A stretch of 64,000 bases of DNA from Clitopilus passeckerianus (Eukaryota > Basidiomycota > Agaricomycetes > Agaricales > Entolomataceae): contig CALYLX010000084.1 in NCBI GenBank assembly GCA_944990035.1, positions 186,001 to 250,000 of the forward strand, written 5' to 3'. The notes below the pieces were generated by a model. The model ran no database searches. It was given only the letters and a program-made list of their open reading frames with translations, and was not told the origin of the DNA. Positions 42,733 to 53,291 of the stretch are shown here, one piece after another. The position numbers and the translations under genes were made by a program. Position 1 is the stretch's first letter. Each line of letters begins with the position of its first letter.

Positions 42733-43172
42733 ACTTGACGTGCAGTGAGGATCGTGACTTCCTCTTCTTGACTTTCCTCAGGCCCCCAGGGATTGGAGGC
42801 AAGGGTTTCGAAGTCTGTCTCCTCTGGGTTGTTGAACCAGTTTTGTCGTTCGGGGAAGAATTCGTCGAGGAAAGCTGTTCCTCCAATAGCAAAGAAGAGG
42901 TCTGTGAGGGTCTCCTCCGTTTCTCGATCAACTTTGTCCAAAAGTTGATCAAGATCGTCAGTGGTTTTCGCAAATTGGTGGCGCAGACGAGCCACTTCGT
43001 TGCGAGTTTCGGTTCGTCGGTTTTGGTAAAGGGTTCCTTGTTCTCCCACAGCAGTGAGAGGGTTGTCGTCGCTGCTCCAGGCAGTATGCGTACGGAGCGC
43101 CGTAATAGCGGTATCGGATTTGAAGGTGTTGCGGATGATGGTGCGGTCGTAGGAAGAGGCATTTTGAGACAT
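42675..43172 (-). CDS. Extra ORF after gypsy pol (165 aa, hypothetical)
   Basis: Starts at a good ATG context (AACAATGTCT) 38 bases after the pol stop and inside the LTR boundaries, on the coding strand. The product is acidic with a likely coiled coil (TRNEVARLRHQFAKTTDDL) and ends in an acidic EESQEEEV stretch. I recognise no family. Its place between the integrase-chromodomain and the 3' LTR, where env sits in other retroelements, makes it an accessory ORF of the element. No signal peptide is visible. Confidence 0.55.
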   Translation of the reverse strand: MSQNASSYDRTIIRNTFKSDTAITALRTHTAWSSDDNPLTAVGEQGTLYQNRRTETRNEVARLRHQFAKTTDDLDQLLDKVDRETEETLTDLFFAIGGTAFLDEFFPERQNWFNNPEETDFETLASNPWGPEESQEEEVTILTARQVCGTLRAFPPVTNLHTTAK

Positions 43173-43210
43173 TGTTATATAGTGGATGTGAGTGGGTTTG
43201 CTATGTGGTG

Positions 43211-46200
43211 TCAGGTGAGTTTCTTCCTCTTTTTATACTCGGTGAGTATTTCCTTGGCGTTCCGCAGTTCCGACTCGGGCATCCATTCGTTGTCCGCTGA
43301 TGGCCATCCCTTCCATTTTACGAGGTATCTGTGTCGCCCTTTGCCTTGTTTCTGATGGGCCACAATTGCTTCTATTTCGTATTCTTCTATTCCGTCGATT
43401 TCGTCAGGTGGCGGTTTAGAGAAGCTGGGTCCATGCGCTTTGGTGGAGATGTAACGGGTGAGAAGTGATGCGTGAATCACCGGGTGGATCTTCCATCGTC
43501 TTGGCAGGTCGAGTTTATAGGTCAGGTGTCCTTTACCTCGAGTATCTTGAAGGGTCCTTCTCGTTTGCTAGTTTCTTGGAGATGTTTCCTGATTGAGATT
43601 TGTGGCTTCTAACCACACCTTTTCTCCGACTTTGAATGGGGTGAACTGTCGTGTGATCTTCTCTGCCATGCGTTGCGCAGCAAGTGCATGTGCAGCATTT
43701 GCTTCATCGCGTGCTAGCAGAAGTTCCTTGATCCGTTTGTCAACTGCGGGAATTTTGCTAGTGGGAGCAATTGATGGGAGTGCAGGTGGTTCGTATCCCA
43801 TCATTAGGTAGAATGGGGTTCGTTTGGTGACAGAGTGTGTTCGGCTGTTGTAGGAGAATTCTAGAGTGGTAATCCATTTGGACCAGGATTCGGGGTTCTG
43901 TGCACAGAAGATGCGGAGATAGGCATCAATCTCCTGATTGATCCTTTCTGTCGCACCATCGGTTTGTGGGTGGTAGGCGGTGCTCATGTTGAGCTTGATT
44001 CCAAGAAGTCGTCCCATTTCTTGGAAAACTTTAGAGGCGAATTGAGGTCCTCTGTCAGAAATTCCTTTGTCGGGGAGTCCAAAGCGACGGTAAACGTTGT
44101 CAATGTAGGCGTTTGCAGTTCCTGTGGCGTCGATTTTCTTTGTGCAAGGGATGAAAATTGCCCCTTCGTAGCTCCATGGTCGACCACGGCCATAATGCTA
44201 TCGAAACCATCACTCTCTGGGAGATCCGTGTGAAAATCGTACGTCACTAGCGAAAATGGCCTAGTGGTTTCGGATTTGATGGGCATTAATGGTGGAGCGG
44301 TGGGGTGGCGATTGATTTTCATTTGCTGGCACATTGCACAGCCCTGCACAAAGTTCTTGATGAACACTGACATCCCTGGCCACCAGTAGTCCTTCCGGAC
44401 TTTCTCCAGTGTCCCAAATTGTCCAGGGTGTCCTGCGCTGGGTAGATCGTGATAACGTTGGACTATCTTCCTTCGGAGGTCTTCGTCATCTGGTACCACG
44501 CACTTGTCCTTGTAGTACAAGATGCCATCGTCAAATTTCCAGTCTTCCAGGTTTGATCGGATTGGTGGGGTCCGTCTTCTTTGGCGGTGCGAATGGCGTC
44601 AACAATCAGTTTGTCATTGACCATCTTGTGTACAATTTCGTCCTTTAGTTCAATGTCGATTGAGCGAAGGAAGAGCTTGTCGGGGAGGAGAATGATGTCT
44701 TCGTTGTCGGTGTCTTCACCTGGGATGTGGTCTGGTCGTCGAGATAGTGCGTCAGATTGTATCATCTTTGCACCAGGGGTGTGTACAAGTTTGATGTTAA
44801 ACTGGGATAGCATCAAATTCCATCTTGCTTGTCGTCGGTTCAACTTCCGGGCTTCTCGGAAGTATGTGAGTTTTGTGATCGGATAGAATCACAACTGAAT
44901 GTTGGGATCCATGGAAGTAGTGTCGCCAGGTTTCTAATGCGCGGATAATGCCTAGAAGTTCTCGGTCGTAGATTTCATAGTTCCGTTCTGTTTCCGAGAA
45001 CGATTTAGATATGAAACCACATGGGTGCCATGATCCGTTGGCGTCACGTTGTTGTAGGACTGCTCCTGTTGCATGTTTTGAGGCGTCGCTTTCCACCACA
45101 AATGGCTTCGTGGGGTCAGGCATCAGCAACACAGGCGCTTCCAGGAATTTGTCTTTCAGGGTGGTGAAAGCTTTGTGACATTCATTGGTCCATTCCCACT
45201 TCTTGTCTTTCTTGGTGAGTTCGTTCAGCGGTTTGGCAATTTCCGCATATTTTCCGATGAACCTGCGGTAAAAGTTTCCGAATCCTAGGAATGATCGGAC
45301 TTCCTTTACTGTAGTTGGCGTAGGCCAGTCGCGCATCCCTGCAAGTTTGACAGGGTCCATGGAGATCTTGTTTGGTTCAATGATGAACCCAAGGTATTCC
45401 ACTCTTGTGGTGTCAAATTGGCATTTCTCTGCTTTGAGGTAGAGATCGTTGTCTTGTAGTCTTTGTAAGACTCTGCGTGTGCGTTCTCGGTGTTTTTCTG
45501 GATCGTTGGAGAAGATGAGGATGTCGTCCATGTAGATGATGACCCATCCTTCGTCTATCATGTCTCGGAAAAGGTGGTTCATCATTGCTTGGAAGGTACC
45601 GGGTGAGTTCATTAGTCCAAAGAACATCACCATTGGTTCAAATAACCCTCGGTTGGTCTTGAACGCTGCTTTCCATTGGTCACCATCTTTGATGCGGATG
45701 TTGTGATATCCCCATCGAATGTCGAGTTTGGTGAAGACAGTTGCTCCTTTGAGTTTATCGATGAGTTCGCTAGCCAGCGGTAAGGGGTAAGCGTTAGGTA
45801 TTGTTCCTTCGTTGAGTCGTCGGTAATCCTGACATGGTCTCAGGGCTTCCGAGTCTTTCTTTGCAACAAAGAAGAACGGAGATGCTTGTGGGGAGTTGGA
45901 TTCTCGGATGTATCCTTTGGCTAGATTTTCCTTGAGAAACTCGTCGAGTTTTTCTTGCTCTAAGGGGCTGAGCGGATAGACCTTGCAGTCTTTTGGCACG
46001 AAATCTGTCTTCAGATCTATGGCGTGATCCCAGGGTCGGCTTGGTGGGAATCGTTCAGATGCTGCTTTCTCAAAGACTTTTCTGTAGTCTTGAAGATAGT
46101 CGGGGATGATTTCGTCAAGGATTTCTTTGGTTCCTTATCTTCTCGTTTATGTTCCAGAGCTTGCGAAATTGATGTTTTCGCACGTATCCACACCTGCTGT

Positions 46201-46950
46201 GTGTGGTGTCTGGTTGCTGGATGGTGTGTTACCACCGTCTGTCGTATTGTGGTAGTTGGCCTGATTGGCCCGTACACAAGGTAATCCTTTGTGTGTTCCT
46301 GCGTAAGTGGGGTTCCTCCTTGGTGAATATTCCGACTGTCGGTTCGTTCTGGCAGTATGCGATGAGAAAATCTTCATTGATCTCTTCTCCGTCTTCGACT
46401 ATTCGGAAATAGTCGCTAAGTCCTTCTGATTTTCCGGGATTCTCTTCGGAACAATCAGGTGCTGGGTAGGTGGCGTGTTTTCCTCTAGTAGTTGTTCTCG
46501 GATGGCTCTCATCCGCTTGATGTCTACTGCTCGCATCAATGTTTGCGACAGTCGTTGGGTAATGCGTGATTCGTCGATTTCGAGTGTGCCGTCGCTCCAC
46601 GATATGATTGGATCTACCCGTTTTAGCCAGGGTAATCCAAAATCAGGTGGTCTTTCCCGAGTCCAGTGACAAAACATCTTTCCTTGATGATGGCTGTCCC
46701 TATCTTGGCAATAACCCAGGTAAAGTGGGTAATAGTTCCTTGTTTGTTCAGGGTGCCATCAACGTTTCGTGCTGTAATCGGTTGTCGGAGTGGGAGTAGC
46801 GGGAGGTGATGTGTCTTGGCAAAGACGGAGTCGATAAATGACCCTTGCGCTCCAGAGTCAATGAGAGCTTTTGTGCCGGCGATTGTTGTATTTCCATCTA
46901 GGGGTCTTGTAGAGAGATTGGGATACGCATAGATTCAGCATAAAAATCAG
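43211..46950 (-). pseudogene. Gypsy pol: protease, RT, RNase H, integrase, chromodomain; frameshifted
   Basis: In order from 46950: aspartic protease (LIDSGAQGSFID near 46860), RT (45999-45300: [17 protein letters not shown]), RNase H ([27 protein letters not shown]), integrase HHCC zinc domain (HDLPSAGHPG and CAMCQQ near 44450-44330), and integrase core with D in VTYDFH, D in ISDRGPQF and E in ATERINQE. The end is a chromodomain, EYEIEAIVAHQ...YLVKWKGWP, at about 43400-43230. The frame is broken by single bases: a missing G near 46650, an extra A near 44875, a shift near 44560, a missing G near 44160 and shifts near 43590 and 43530. The chromodomain would steer integration to modified chromatin. 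Confidence 0.9.
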
Positions 46951-46973
46951 TAGCTACAAGTACACTGGAAATA

Positions 46974-48499
46974 TCAATCGGGCGAGGAAGTACTGACGTC
47001 GGCTTTGCAGTCTTCCTCTTTAAAACCCTCAGCCTCTGCTTCGGTGTAGAATTCAGCGGCTTCTTCTTGCATGTCAGCTAGGACTGTTCTGACATATTTG
47101 ATCAACTCGGCTCCCTTCTCAGGTTTCTTGTGGAAACGGCTGTCGTTGTTGCTGGGGTAGGTTCTTCCAAAATTCTTCCTTTGAAGACATTGTTGGATCG
47201 TGTGACCTTTCTTGGAGCAATAGTAGCACAAGTTGTTCTTCTTGTGATGTTCTCTTCCTCCTGGGTGAGGCGGCGTTTGGGTGGATCAGTGGTGAAACGA
47301 TCAACATCCATAGCCATTGGGTCTCGGGCTCCAGTAGGTGTTTTGTAAGCACCTTTGACCATATCAGATGTCTTGATGATACGGGTATGTCCCATGATTG
47401 TCTTGGCACGTCGCCAGTTGTTGTCAAACTGGACGGCTTTCTTGACCCAATCGTCGAATGTGGTAGGAGGGAATCGGAAAAGAGAATCTTCTCTCGGAGT
47501 TTGGGGTAAGTCCTTCCATGAAGATCTCGATCTTTGCAGTGTCACCGCTGAGATCAGTTCGTGCAAGAATATTCTTGAAGACGGTGACAAATTCGTCAGC
47601 TGTCCCATCCTGTCGTAAGGCTTTGAGTTGGAGAAGTGCGGCAGCTTTGTCGTCGGTAGGGAAAAGGCTTCTTTGAATTGGCTGATAAATTCAGCGTAGG
47701 TGGCTTTCCTTTCAGCTGCTGAATATTTATCGTGAAATTCTAATCCCCATGCTGCTGCAGTTCCTTCTTTGAGGAAGGATAGGGCGATGCGAATCTTCTT
47801 GTCATCTTCGAGTTGGTTGAGGTTGTTTAGGATGAGGTAGTCTTCAAGTTCCTGAATGAACTTTCTGGTCTTGGATCGGTCTCCGGAGAACGTTTGGGGT
47901 TTGGCTCCAATGTCCTTCTTGTTGTTGTTGTCTTGTGACATTTCGTAGTCGAAATCGAAGTCGGTCTCTGGTTCAATTGTTTCTGCACTGGGGCGCTCCT
48001 CTGGCTCAGCTGTGGGGCTCTCCTCTAGCTGTTGTTGTACTTGGTGTTCTTCTTCTTCCTCTTCGGGCAAGACAGAAGCGCTGGTAGACGGGACTAGTGA
48101 TGGGTTCCTGGATATTGCTGTGGGTAATGGTGCGAAGCGTCGCTGTTCCTCCTCGTCTACTTCAATGTCGTGTTCTCGTTGAGCTCGGACAATAGCAGGG
48201 GTCTTATGAGGTCGTTCAGGGGTAGGGAAGTCTAGAGCGTGGAAGTGTCTGTTTTCAACGGCAACGGTGGTGAATGTGAATTTGCCAAGGAGAGAGGCGT
48301 AGCACCAGCGGTTATTGTTGTGATTAAAACCGCAGTAGCTTCCGTTGGTGAACTTGTAGACGTTGTTGGTTCCTTCTACTAGAGTGGTATTTCGTGGCGG
48401 GTGGTCTGCCCTGTGTACGACCGTGGTGACTGAGTGGTAGCCGCAACGGCAATCGGCCTGTTGCGTGCTTCTGCTGTGTTGTCGTGGGGTGGGCCTGCG
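46974..48499 (-). pseudogene. Gypsy gag with CCHC zinc knuckle, frameshifted
   Basis: The frame is stop-free from 48499, but the first in-frame ATG is at 47941 (MSQDNNNKKDIG), a plausible Gag start; the open part upstream lacks a start. After PQTFSGDRSKTRKFIQELED, the capsid-like core continues with a one-base break near 47675 and a compensating one near 47475. A third change near 47250 brings in the nucleocapsid knuckle CYYCSKKGHTIQQC (CX2CX4HX4C). The stop is at 46974, and protease follows in another frame. The first break fits one T missing from a TTTTT run. Confidence 0.82.
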
Positions 48500-48522
48500 C
48501 TAACAATGAGCGGGCCTTCTGA

Positions 48523-48536
48523 TCAGCTTGACCTTT
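48523..48536 (-). promoter_or_regulatory. Predicted self-primer binding site of the gypsy element
   Basis: Two bases inside the 5' LTR, the element strand reads AGGTCAAGCTGA (48534-48523), instead of the TGG start typical of a tRNA-type site. It is complementary over 12 bases to TCAGCTTGACCT in the LTR (48717-48706). That LTR segment begins about 32 bases after a TATATAAA box, so it is probably the 5' end of the transcript. This is the arrangement known from Tf1, where the RNA 5' end folds back and is cleaved to prime minus-strand synthesis. Confidence 0.65.
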
Positions 48537-49021
48537 TGTTAAGGCAGAGCCTAACAACTTAGGTAATACTGTTTACGCTCGATGTCTTTGATAAACAAAG
48601 ACAGAGATTTGTCAGCAGCTGCGGCTGTACTGACAACCTGGTGAGATTGACGAAGCAAGGGACTTAAAGGCGAAGTAGAGAACTAAGCAGTTAGGTAGAT
48701 TGCCTAGGTCAAGCTGAGGAGCCTTGACCAAATGGTACAGGTTTATATACCTATCTAGTAGTTCTAAATATAGCACATGCGCAGCATGCTGAGCAAGTAA
48801 TGAGTCATGCGCAGCATGATGAGTAAGTACATGAGTCAGTATGACTCAATGCGAGTCAGAAAGAGTCAGATAAGGTATAAGTCTCTCACGATCGTGAGAG
48901 ATGCGGAGTAAGCATGGAAAAAGATGAAAAATGCGCAGTGATGCGCAGCATATGTGAGTAATCGTGCATAGGTAAGCGGGCCGGGGTATGTAAGGAGAAA
49001 CATGTAAGCAAAATCATAACA
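48537..49021 (-). repeat. 5' LTR of the gypsy element, with promoter
   Basis: Same 485 bases as the 3' LTR. On the element strand, TATATAAA at 48749-48742 is a good TATA box, and the predicted transcript start is near 48717 (TCAGCTTGACCT). U3 is then about 305 bases, and R plus U5 about 180. The end at 48537 is followed by the predicted primer site. Confidence 0.9.
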
Positions 49022-49326
49022 GTCAGGTGGCCCACGTCGCCGTGCCTTCCTGGCTTTGGGAAACGGCGGTGGAGGCTGTTGCGAAGGAAACGCAAAAGTG
49101 GCAGGGTTGTTCTCGAGGAAGAACAAGAAGGACGACAGCTCCCGGCGCAAGCACTGGTTGGGCCGTCGTTGGAAGTGCGCACACTGGTGAAGGATGTGTC
49201 CCCTCGTTTCCAGAATGCGCCAGTTGGATGCACACGCTGTCTCCCCACCCAGGTTGAAGCGTGCGCGGAATTCCCCTATGGGTGCATGACCCAGAACTGC
49301 GCGTGTAAGGCGCGCGGTATGCGCAT
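49022..49326 (-). pseudogene. LINE A3 ORF2 C-terminus, second piece
   Basis: Continuation of 41611-41792 beyond the gypsy element (49022-49026 is the duplicated GTCAG). It encodes HTARLTRAVLGHAPIGEF, the zinc motif CASNW..H..HQC (the second Cys of the usual CACDW is Ser here) and the Pro-rich tail. It ends at the A3 truncation point next to the 13-base duplication. Confidence 0.8.
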
Positions 49327-49674
49327 GCCTCCTCCTGGGTTGAAATATGTTAGTATAACTATGAGGTGGTTTAGCAGTAAAACCCACCGCGTCGTTGACT
49401 TCATATCGGTGTTGGATCCAGCCCAAATTAAACCGACGTCGAGAGAAAGCACACTTGGGAGAGTCCGCAAGATGATCCTTTCCGCAGTTGATGCACCTAG
49501 GCGCACGAGGGCAGGGCTGACCAGCAGGTGTGGCAGCAACAGGAGGGTCTGCACTTGGGTTGCCTTTGCAGCAGCGTCCAAGTTGACGATGGTTGCGCGT
49601 TTCATGGCCAAGGCCACAGTGCACGCAGGAGTTGAACTGCTGCCTGCAAGAGGCAGTTGGGTGTCCCCAGCACC
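49327..49674 (-). pseudogene. LINE D ORF1 fragment, zinc-knuckle region
   Basis: Reads HPTASCRQQFNSC, CGLGHETRNHRQLGRCCKG, CINCGKDHLADSPKC and then WIQHRYEVNDAVGF, i.e. the C-terminal knuckles of copy D ORF1. It is bounded by the C1 insertion at 49675 and the A3 insertion at 49327. The open frame that continues into A3 sequence below 49327 is an accidental fusion. Confidence 0.82.
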
Positions 49675-49706
49675 TTTTTTTTTTTTTTTTTTTGAGATCA
49701 AATCCA

Positions 49707-49725
49707 ACACCCCCACAGCGGGTGT
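49707..49725. other. 3'-terminal stem-loop of LINE C1 (variant)
   Basis: ACACCC-loop-GGGTGT, followed by TCAGAAAATTTATATCCCGG on the plus strand. It lies at the same place as ACGCCCCC/GGGGGCGT in the A/B family; the third pair is A-T instead of G-C. A related form stands at 55054-55072 in copy C2. Confidence 0.55.
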
Positions 49726-49872
49726 CAGAAAATTTATATCCCGGTGCGCGATAGCAGTCCGGCGGGTGTATCTAATACAAAAGTAAAGACATTGACAATA
49801 AGGTCCATACACTAAGTACGGCAGCAAATCAAGAGTGCAAATCTGAAATGAGCACATGGCTGCAAGCAGCGA

Positions 49873-51332
49873 CTAGTGTTCAGCGGAGCCCGGTAGGGGT
49901 AAGGGGTGCATGGTGGAATGGCAGCAGCGCCAACACTGAGGGACTCCAGGCCTTTTCTCCGCACCGCGAAGTAGGCAGGAACGACCATAGACAAGGACAC
50001 GTGTCCAGTCTAGGTCACAGAGGCGAGCACCCTGGCGGGTGTCCCAGACCTCGAAGAAGACAGTGCAGGAGTTGGCCGTCTTTGAGTTGTGAACAACTCG
50101 CGGAGGGGCAGCCAACTGTGCACCGTGAAGGGTGTTACCTGCCGTGAGTACAGACTCAATGGCAGGGCGGGATAGGGTGACCTCCTCCCCGTCGGCATCA
50201 ACAGAGAGGTAGGGGGCGTTGATGATTTTGAGGTAGGACCGCGACTGCGGTACCTCACAGGTGAAAGCGGGGGTGCCAGCTGGGAAGGCCTTGACCAGCC
50301 ACTTGGAAACAATCTCAAGGTCGGCAGCGTTGGGGACCTGAGTAGTGTGCATGAAGTAGCCTCCCATGCCGAGGGAGGCAGTCTCAATGCGGAGTTTTGA
50401 CCTCTTGGTGAGGCCGCGATTGACCGTCGCCACAATAGTCTCAAGAGAGACAGAGGCATTGACAGTCGCGGAGGGGATAGCGATGATCCTCTTGCGAGAA
50501 GGACCACGTGTGGTGGACTGCACCTTAACCTGGGTAGGCTTGGGTGCAGGAGAAGGTTGGCCAGAGGCCTTCAAGTGAATGCGAGCAAGTTGCTCAGCAT
50601 CCAAATTGGGATAGGCCCTAGCCAGAGCGGCCAGAGCAGTGATGTCACCACCCACTTTAGCGCTAGAGTGCTTAATGGTGGGGGTGGAGGGAGCAGGCGC
50701 AGCAGCGGCTAACGCCGCTGCTGCGGTTGCGACAACGCGTGCAAAGGTGCCCTTGGGCAAGACCTTCATACGACCACCAGATGGAGCAGCACCTGCCACG
50801 TTGACAGGGCGCCCATAGGGACGAGCCGGGTTCCGGGGAGGGACGGGAGGAGGCACAGTCTTCCGACCCGGATTAGGCCGGGAAGATGCGGGAATGGGAG
50901 CGGGCAGAGCAGGAGCGCCACCCGGGGTAGGATTGGGGGTTGAGGAGGGTTGAGGGCCAAATTTGAGGAGCGTGCCCCCCAAATTGCCGAACCCCGCCTG
51001 AATGTTGGGATTGGCGTTAACCGCCACGCAAAGAAGGCAGCTAGCACCAGCCACCCAGACAAGCCGAATAAGCGCAGCACCAAGTTGCACTTGGCCTTGG
51101 CAGCAGCGCGAGAAGCAATCAGTGCTTCACCTTCAGCAATGCCCAGTGGCGCTCTAACGTGCGGGGGAGCAGTAGTGGGACGAGCGGGAACCTGTTGCCA
51201 GGGCGCTCCTTCAGAAATATTGAGTTCATCCTCCTCAGAGGACATCTCGACGTCCCGAGTGGGATCCGATACAATCGGTGCAGATCGGGGGTTGGAGGAA
51301 TAACGGCGAGCTCCAGAGGAACTCCCAGACAT
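49873..51332 (-). pseudogene. LINE C1 ORF1 (gag-like), frameshifted and truncated
   Basis: Starts at ATG 51332 (MSGSSSGARRYSSNPRS). The frame changes around 51020-51090, where the second frame begins within MQLGAALIRL. The rest is open: a Pro-rich region, a basic TTRGPSRKR patch as in the other ORF1s, and the conserved core (EVPQSRSYLKIINAPYL, SCTVFFEVWDTRQGA, VLVYGRSCLLRG). It reaches VPQCWRCC, the first half of a zinc knuckle, and then runs into 3' UTR sequence, ending PGSAEH. So the knuckles are deleted. It is homologous to but clearly distinct from the A/B/D ORF1. Confidence 0.8.
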
Positions 51333-51425
51333 AGTTTGGTGTCGATCCGACAAGAATTGAGCGAAATATTGAGCAAATAGTGCGAGATCACCACTTTGAT
51401 GGTGGTGTAAGAGATCAAGAAGTGC

Positions 51426-53291
51426 GGTGTCCCCAGCACCAACAGCGCTTGCACTGTGGCACACCAGCGTGAATACTGGCAGGGGAGATGAGGCACAGCT
51501 TCCCTCCGATGGAGAGCTTCTTGTGAGTGATGGACTTAAGGGAAGTACCTGCTCTGGAATCCCAAAAGTCGAAGAACACCACACACATATCGTATGTGCT
51601 GTTGGGGCGATGAATGCGATGCACTCCGGACAGTTGGAGCGACCTAGTGGTAGGGTGTTGGCGCAGGAGCGTCTCCATTACCTCTGAAGTAACAGCGGCA
51701 CCGCTGGAACTGTAGTATGGCACACCAGTGATGCGCGCATAAGAACGCGATGCAGGCACTTCTACATTTGCGTTGACGGTGGGTGCACCACTGGTACCAT
51801 CAGTGAGAGGGTACCAAGTGCACTGTACAGCGAGGCGTATAATGCCTACATCACTGTGGGAGGGTGTCTCATCAAAGAAGACAACGGTAGTGTCACCCCT
51901 GCCGACTTCAGCATGGATGGCGCAATTGGGAGAGCCTCCAGACTGGAAGCGGAGGTTGAGGCGTTCCACAGCCTGTTAAGGTGAGATGGGAAGAGGGACA
52001 GGAACGGCATTGTTCCCCTCACCTCTGGTGGTGAATACAAAGCACTGCTTGCGCGAAGGACCACGCATAGTGGATTTGAGCTTCTGCTTCTTCTTTGATG
52101 GAGAAGGAGTAGAAGGAGGGGGAGAGGACGCTGCCTTAGGCTTATTAGCGTTGGAGTTGTCCTTGACGCGTGCTACCTCATCCCAGGACAACCCAGGAAG
52201 GTGGCGCACGAGTTCTGCAAGTTCTGCGCATTGCGCAGCACTCATACCAGCTGATACCTCTGCAAAAGAGCGAGAGGTGGTGTTTGCAGTCTTCTTAGAG
52301 GCCTGCGATGCGACAGCAGCGTAGGACGCCTGTGGGGCGCGCTGACGCGGTGTGGAAGGTGGCTGCTGCTGCTGTCTAGCAGGGGCAGGGTTTGGCGCAC
52401 GCACAGCATGCGGATTAGGTGTTTTGCGCACAGCAGGCGCTTGCACAGGGGGCCGGGCAAAGCTGCGCTGGTACTGCATCCAGTTTCCGGAGTGTATCCA
52501 CTCTACTGGGGCAGGTGTCAAACCTGGGGCAGGTCCAGGAACCGAAGTCCGAGGTTTCTGCACAGGTTGGGATGTGGACTCCTGACCGACCATGGGCTCT
52601 GGAGATTTGTGATGTGTGGCAGTTTGTTCCGTGGAACGGACTGGAGTAACTCCGGTCCCTGCGCTCTGGGAGGGATTGGACGAGGAGGGGGAGCTGCCTG
52701 CAGCAGGGGAGGCCGGTGCTACACCATGCCTACCTGTTGCAGGAGGAAAAAGCGCAGCTGGGGAGAAAGGACAAAAATAACACTGTTGAGTGCGTCTCTG
52801 ACCTGGCGCAGCATGGGGACGTCGTTCTCCCCCACACTAAGGTATCCATGGAGCTGCAGCCTGGCAGCATGCGCAGTGACACTAATGAGAGCGTCAGAAA
52901 CACGGCGAGCTTCAAGCTCACCAACTGCTGTGTCTGGAACACAGTCCAGCCACACTTCAATTGCACCAGGAGAGTCTTGTATAGCGCCCATATCATCCCC
53001 GATGACCTCCTGAGTCACCTGAAGCGTCAGAGGAGAGGATGCAAGCTCATCATGGCCAGCAAACAAAGGAGTGAACTCCAATGTTGGTGAGGCTGCCCTA
53101 GAGGCAGTTTTGGATTTGGGTTGCGGAACAGCAGCGCCAGATGCATCCTTCCTCCTCTTATGCTCTGGAGAGGCAGGAGCGGATGGAGGAGTGTCGTCGT
53201 CCTCATCAGAGTCGTCATCCTACTCATCGGAAGGAGTAGGACGCTTACTGCTGGGGGCAGCGGCACAAGGAGTAATCTCACCATCAAATGC
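51426..53291 (-). pseudogene. LINE D ORF1, main part, with stops and frameshifts
   Basis: From 53291 (just after FDG of the N-terminus) down to CKRCWCWGHRTS at the C1 insertion. In-frame stops are TAG in the SDE-DDDSDED stretch near 53223 and TAA in ISP-QAV near 51975, where sister copies have Glu (SPEQAV). A frame break lies near 52720-52740. The core (SRSYARITGVPY, MCVVFFDFWDSRAG) is recognisable. The stops show that it is an old copy. Confidence 0.85.

Larger units (their letters stand above)
41793..49021 (-). mobile_element. Chromodomain Ty3/gypsy retrotransposon (chromovirus), 7.23 kb
   Basis: Bounded by two 485-base LTRs (TGTTA...TAACA) that I find identical, with the 5-base duplication GTCAG at 41788-41792 and 49022-49026. 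Coding is on the minus strand: gag with a CCHC knuckle, protease, RT, RNase H, integrase and chromodomain, then an extra ORF before the 3' LTR. This order defines the chromoviruses. Identical LTRs mean a very recent insertion. The frame breaks in gag and pol are mostly single bases in homopolymers, so they may not be real. The insertion target is LINE A3. Confidence 0.95.
41308..49326 (-). mobile_element. LINE copy A3, 5'-truncated, split by the gypsy element
   Basis: Minus-strand LINE 3' end: T run 41308-41325, stem-loop 41338-41356, 3' UTR, and the last part of ORF2 to 41792, continuing at 49027-49326 after the gypsy insertion. Only about 785 bases of LINE are present, so it is strongly 5'-truncated. 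It is flanked by the 13-base duplication GCCTCCTCCTGGG at 41295-41307 and 49327-49339, inside ORF1 of copy D. Confidence 0.88.
49675..51425 (-). mobile_element. LINE copy C1, short internally deleted element
   Basis: Minus-strand element with a 19-base T run (49675-49693), a variant 3' stem-loop at 49707-49725, ORF1 and a 5' end near 51425 (TTGATCTCTTACACC). It is flanked by a perfect 15-base duplication GGTGTCCCCAGCACC at 49660-49674 and 51426-51440. All of ORF2 and the end of ORF1 are missing although both ends are present, so the deletion is internal. Length 1.75 kb. The 3' UTR and ORF1 differ from the A/B/D family. Confidence 0.9.

Noticed and set aside
48866..49624. 252-codon fusion of zinc knuckles and ORF2 tail
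   Set aside because: An accidental join across the A3 insertion boundary at 49327; the two halves belong to LINE D ORF1 and LINE A3 ORF2.
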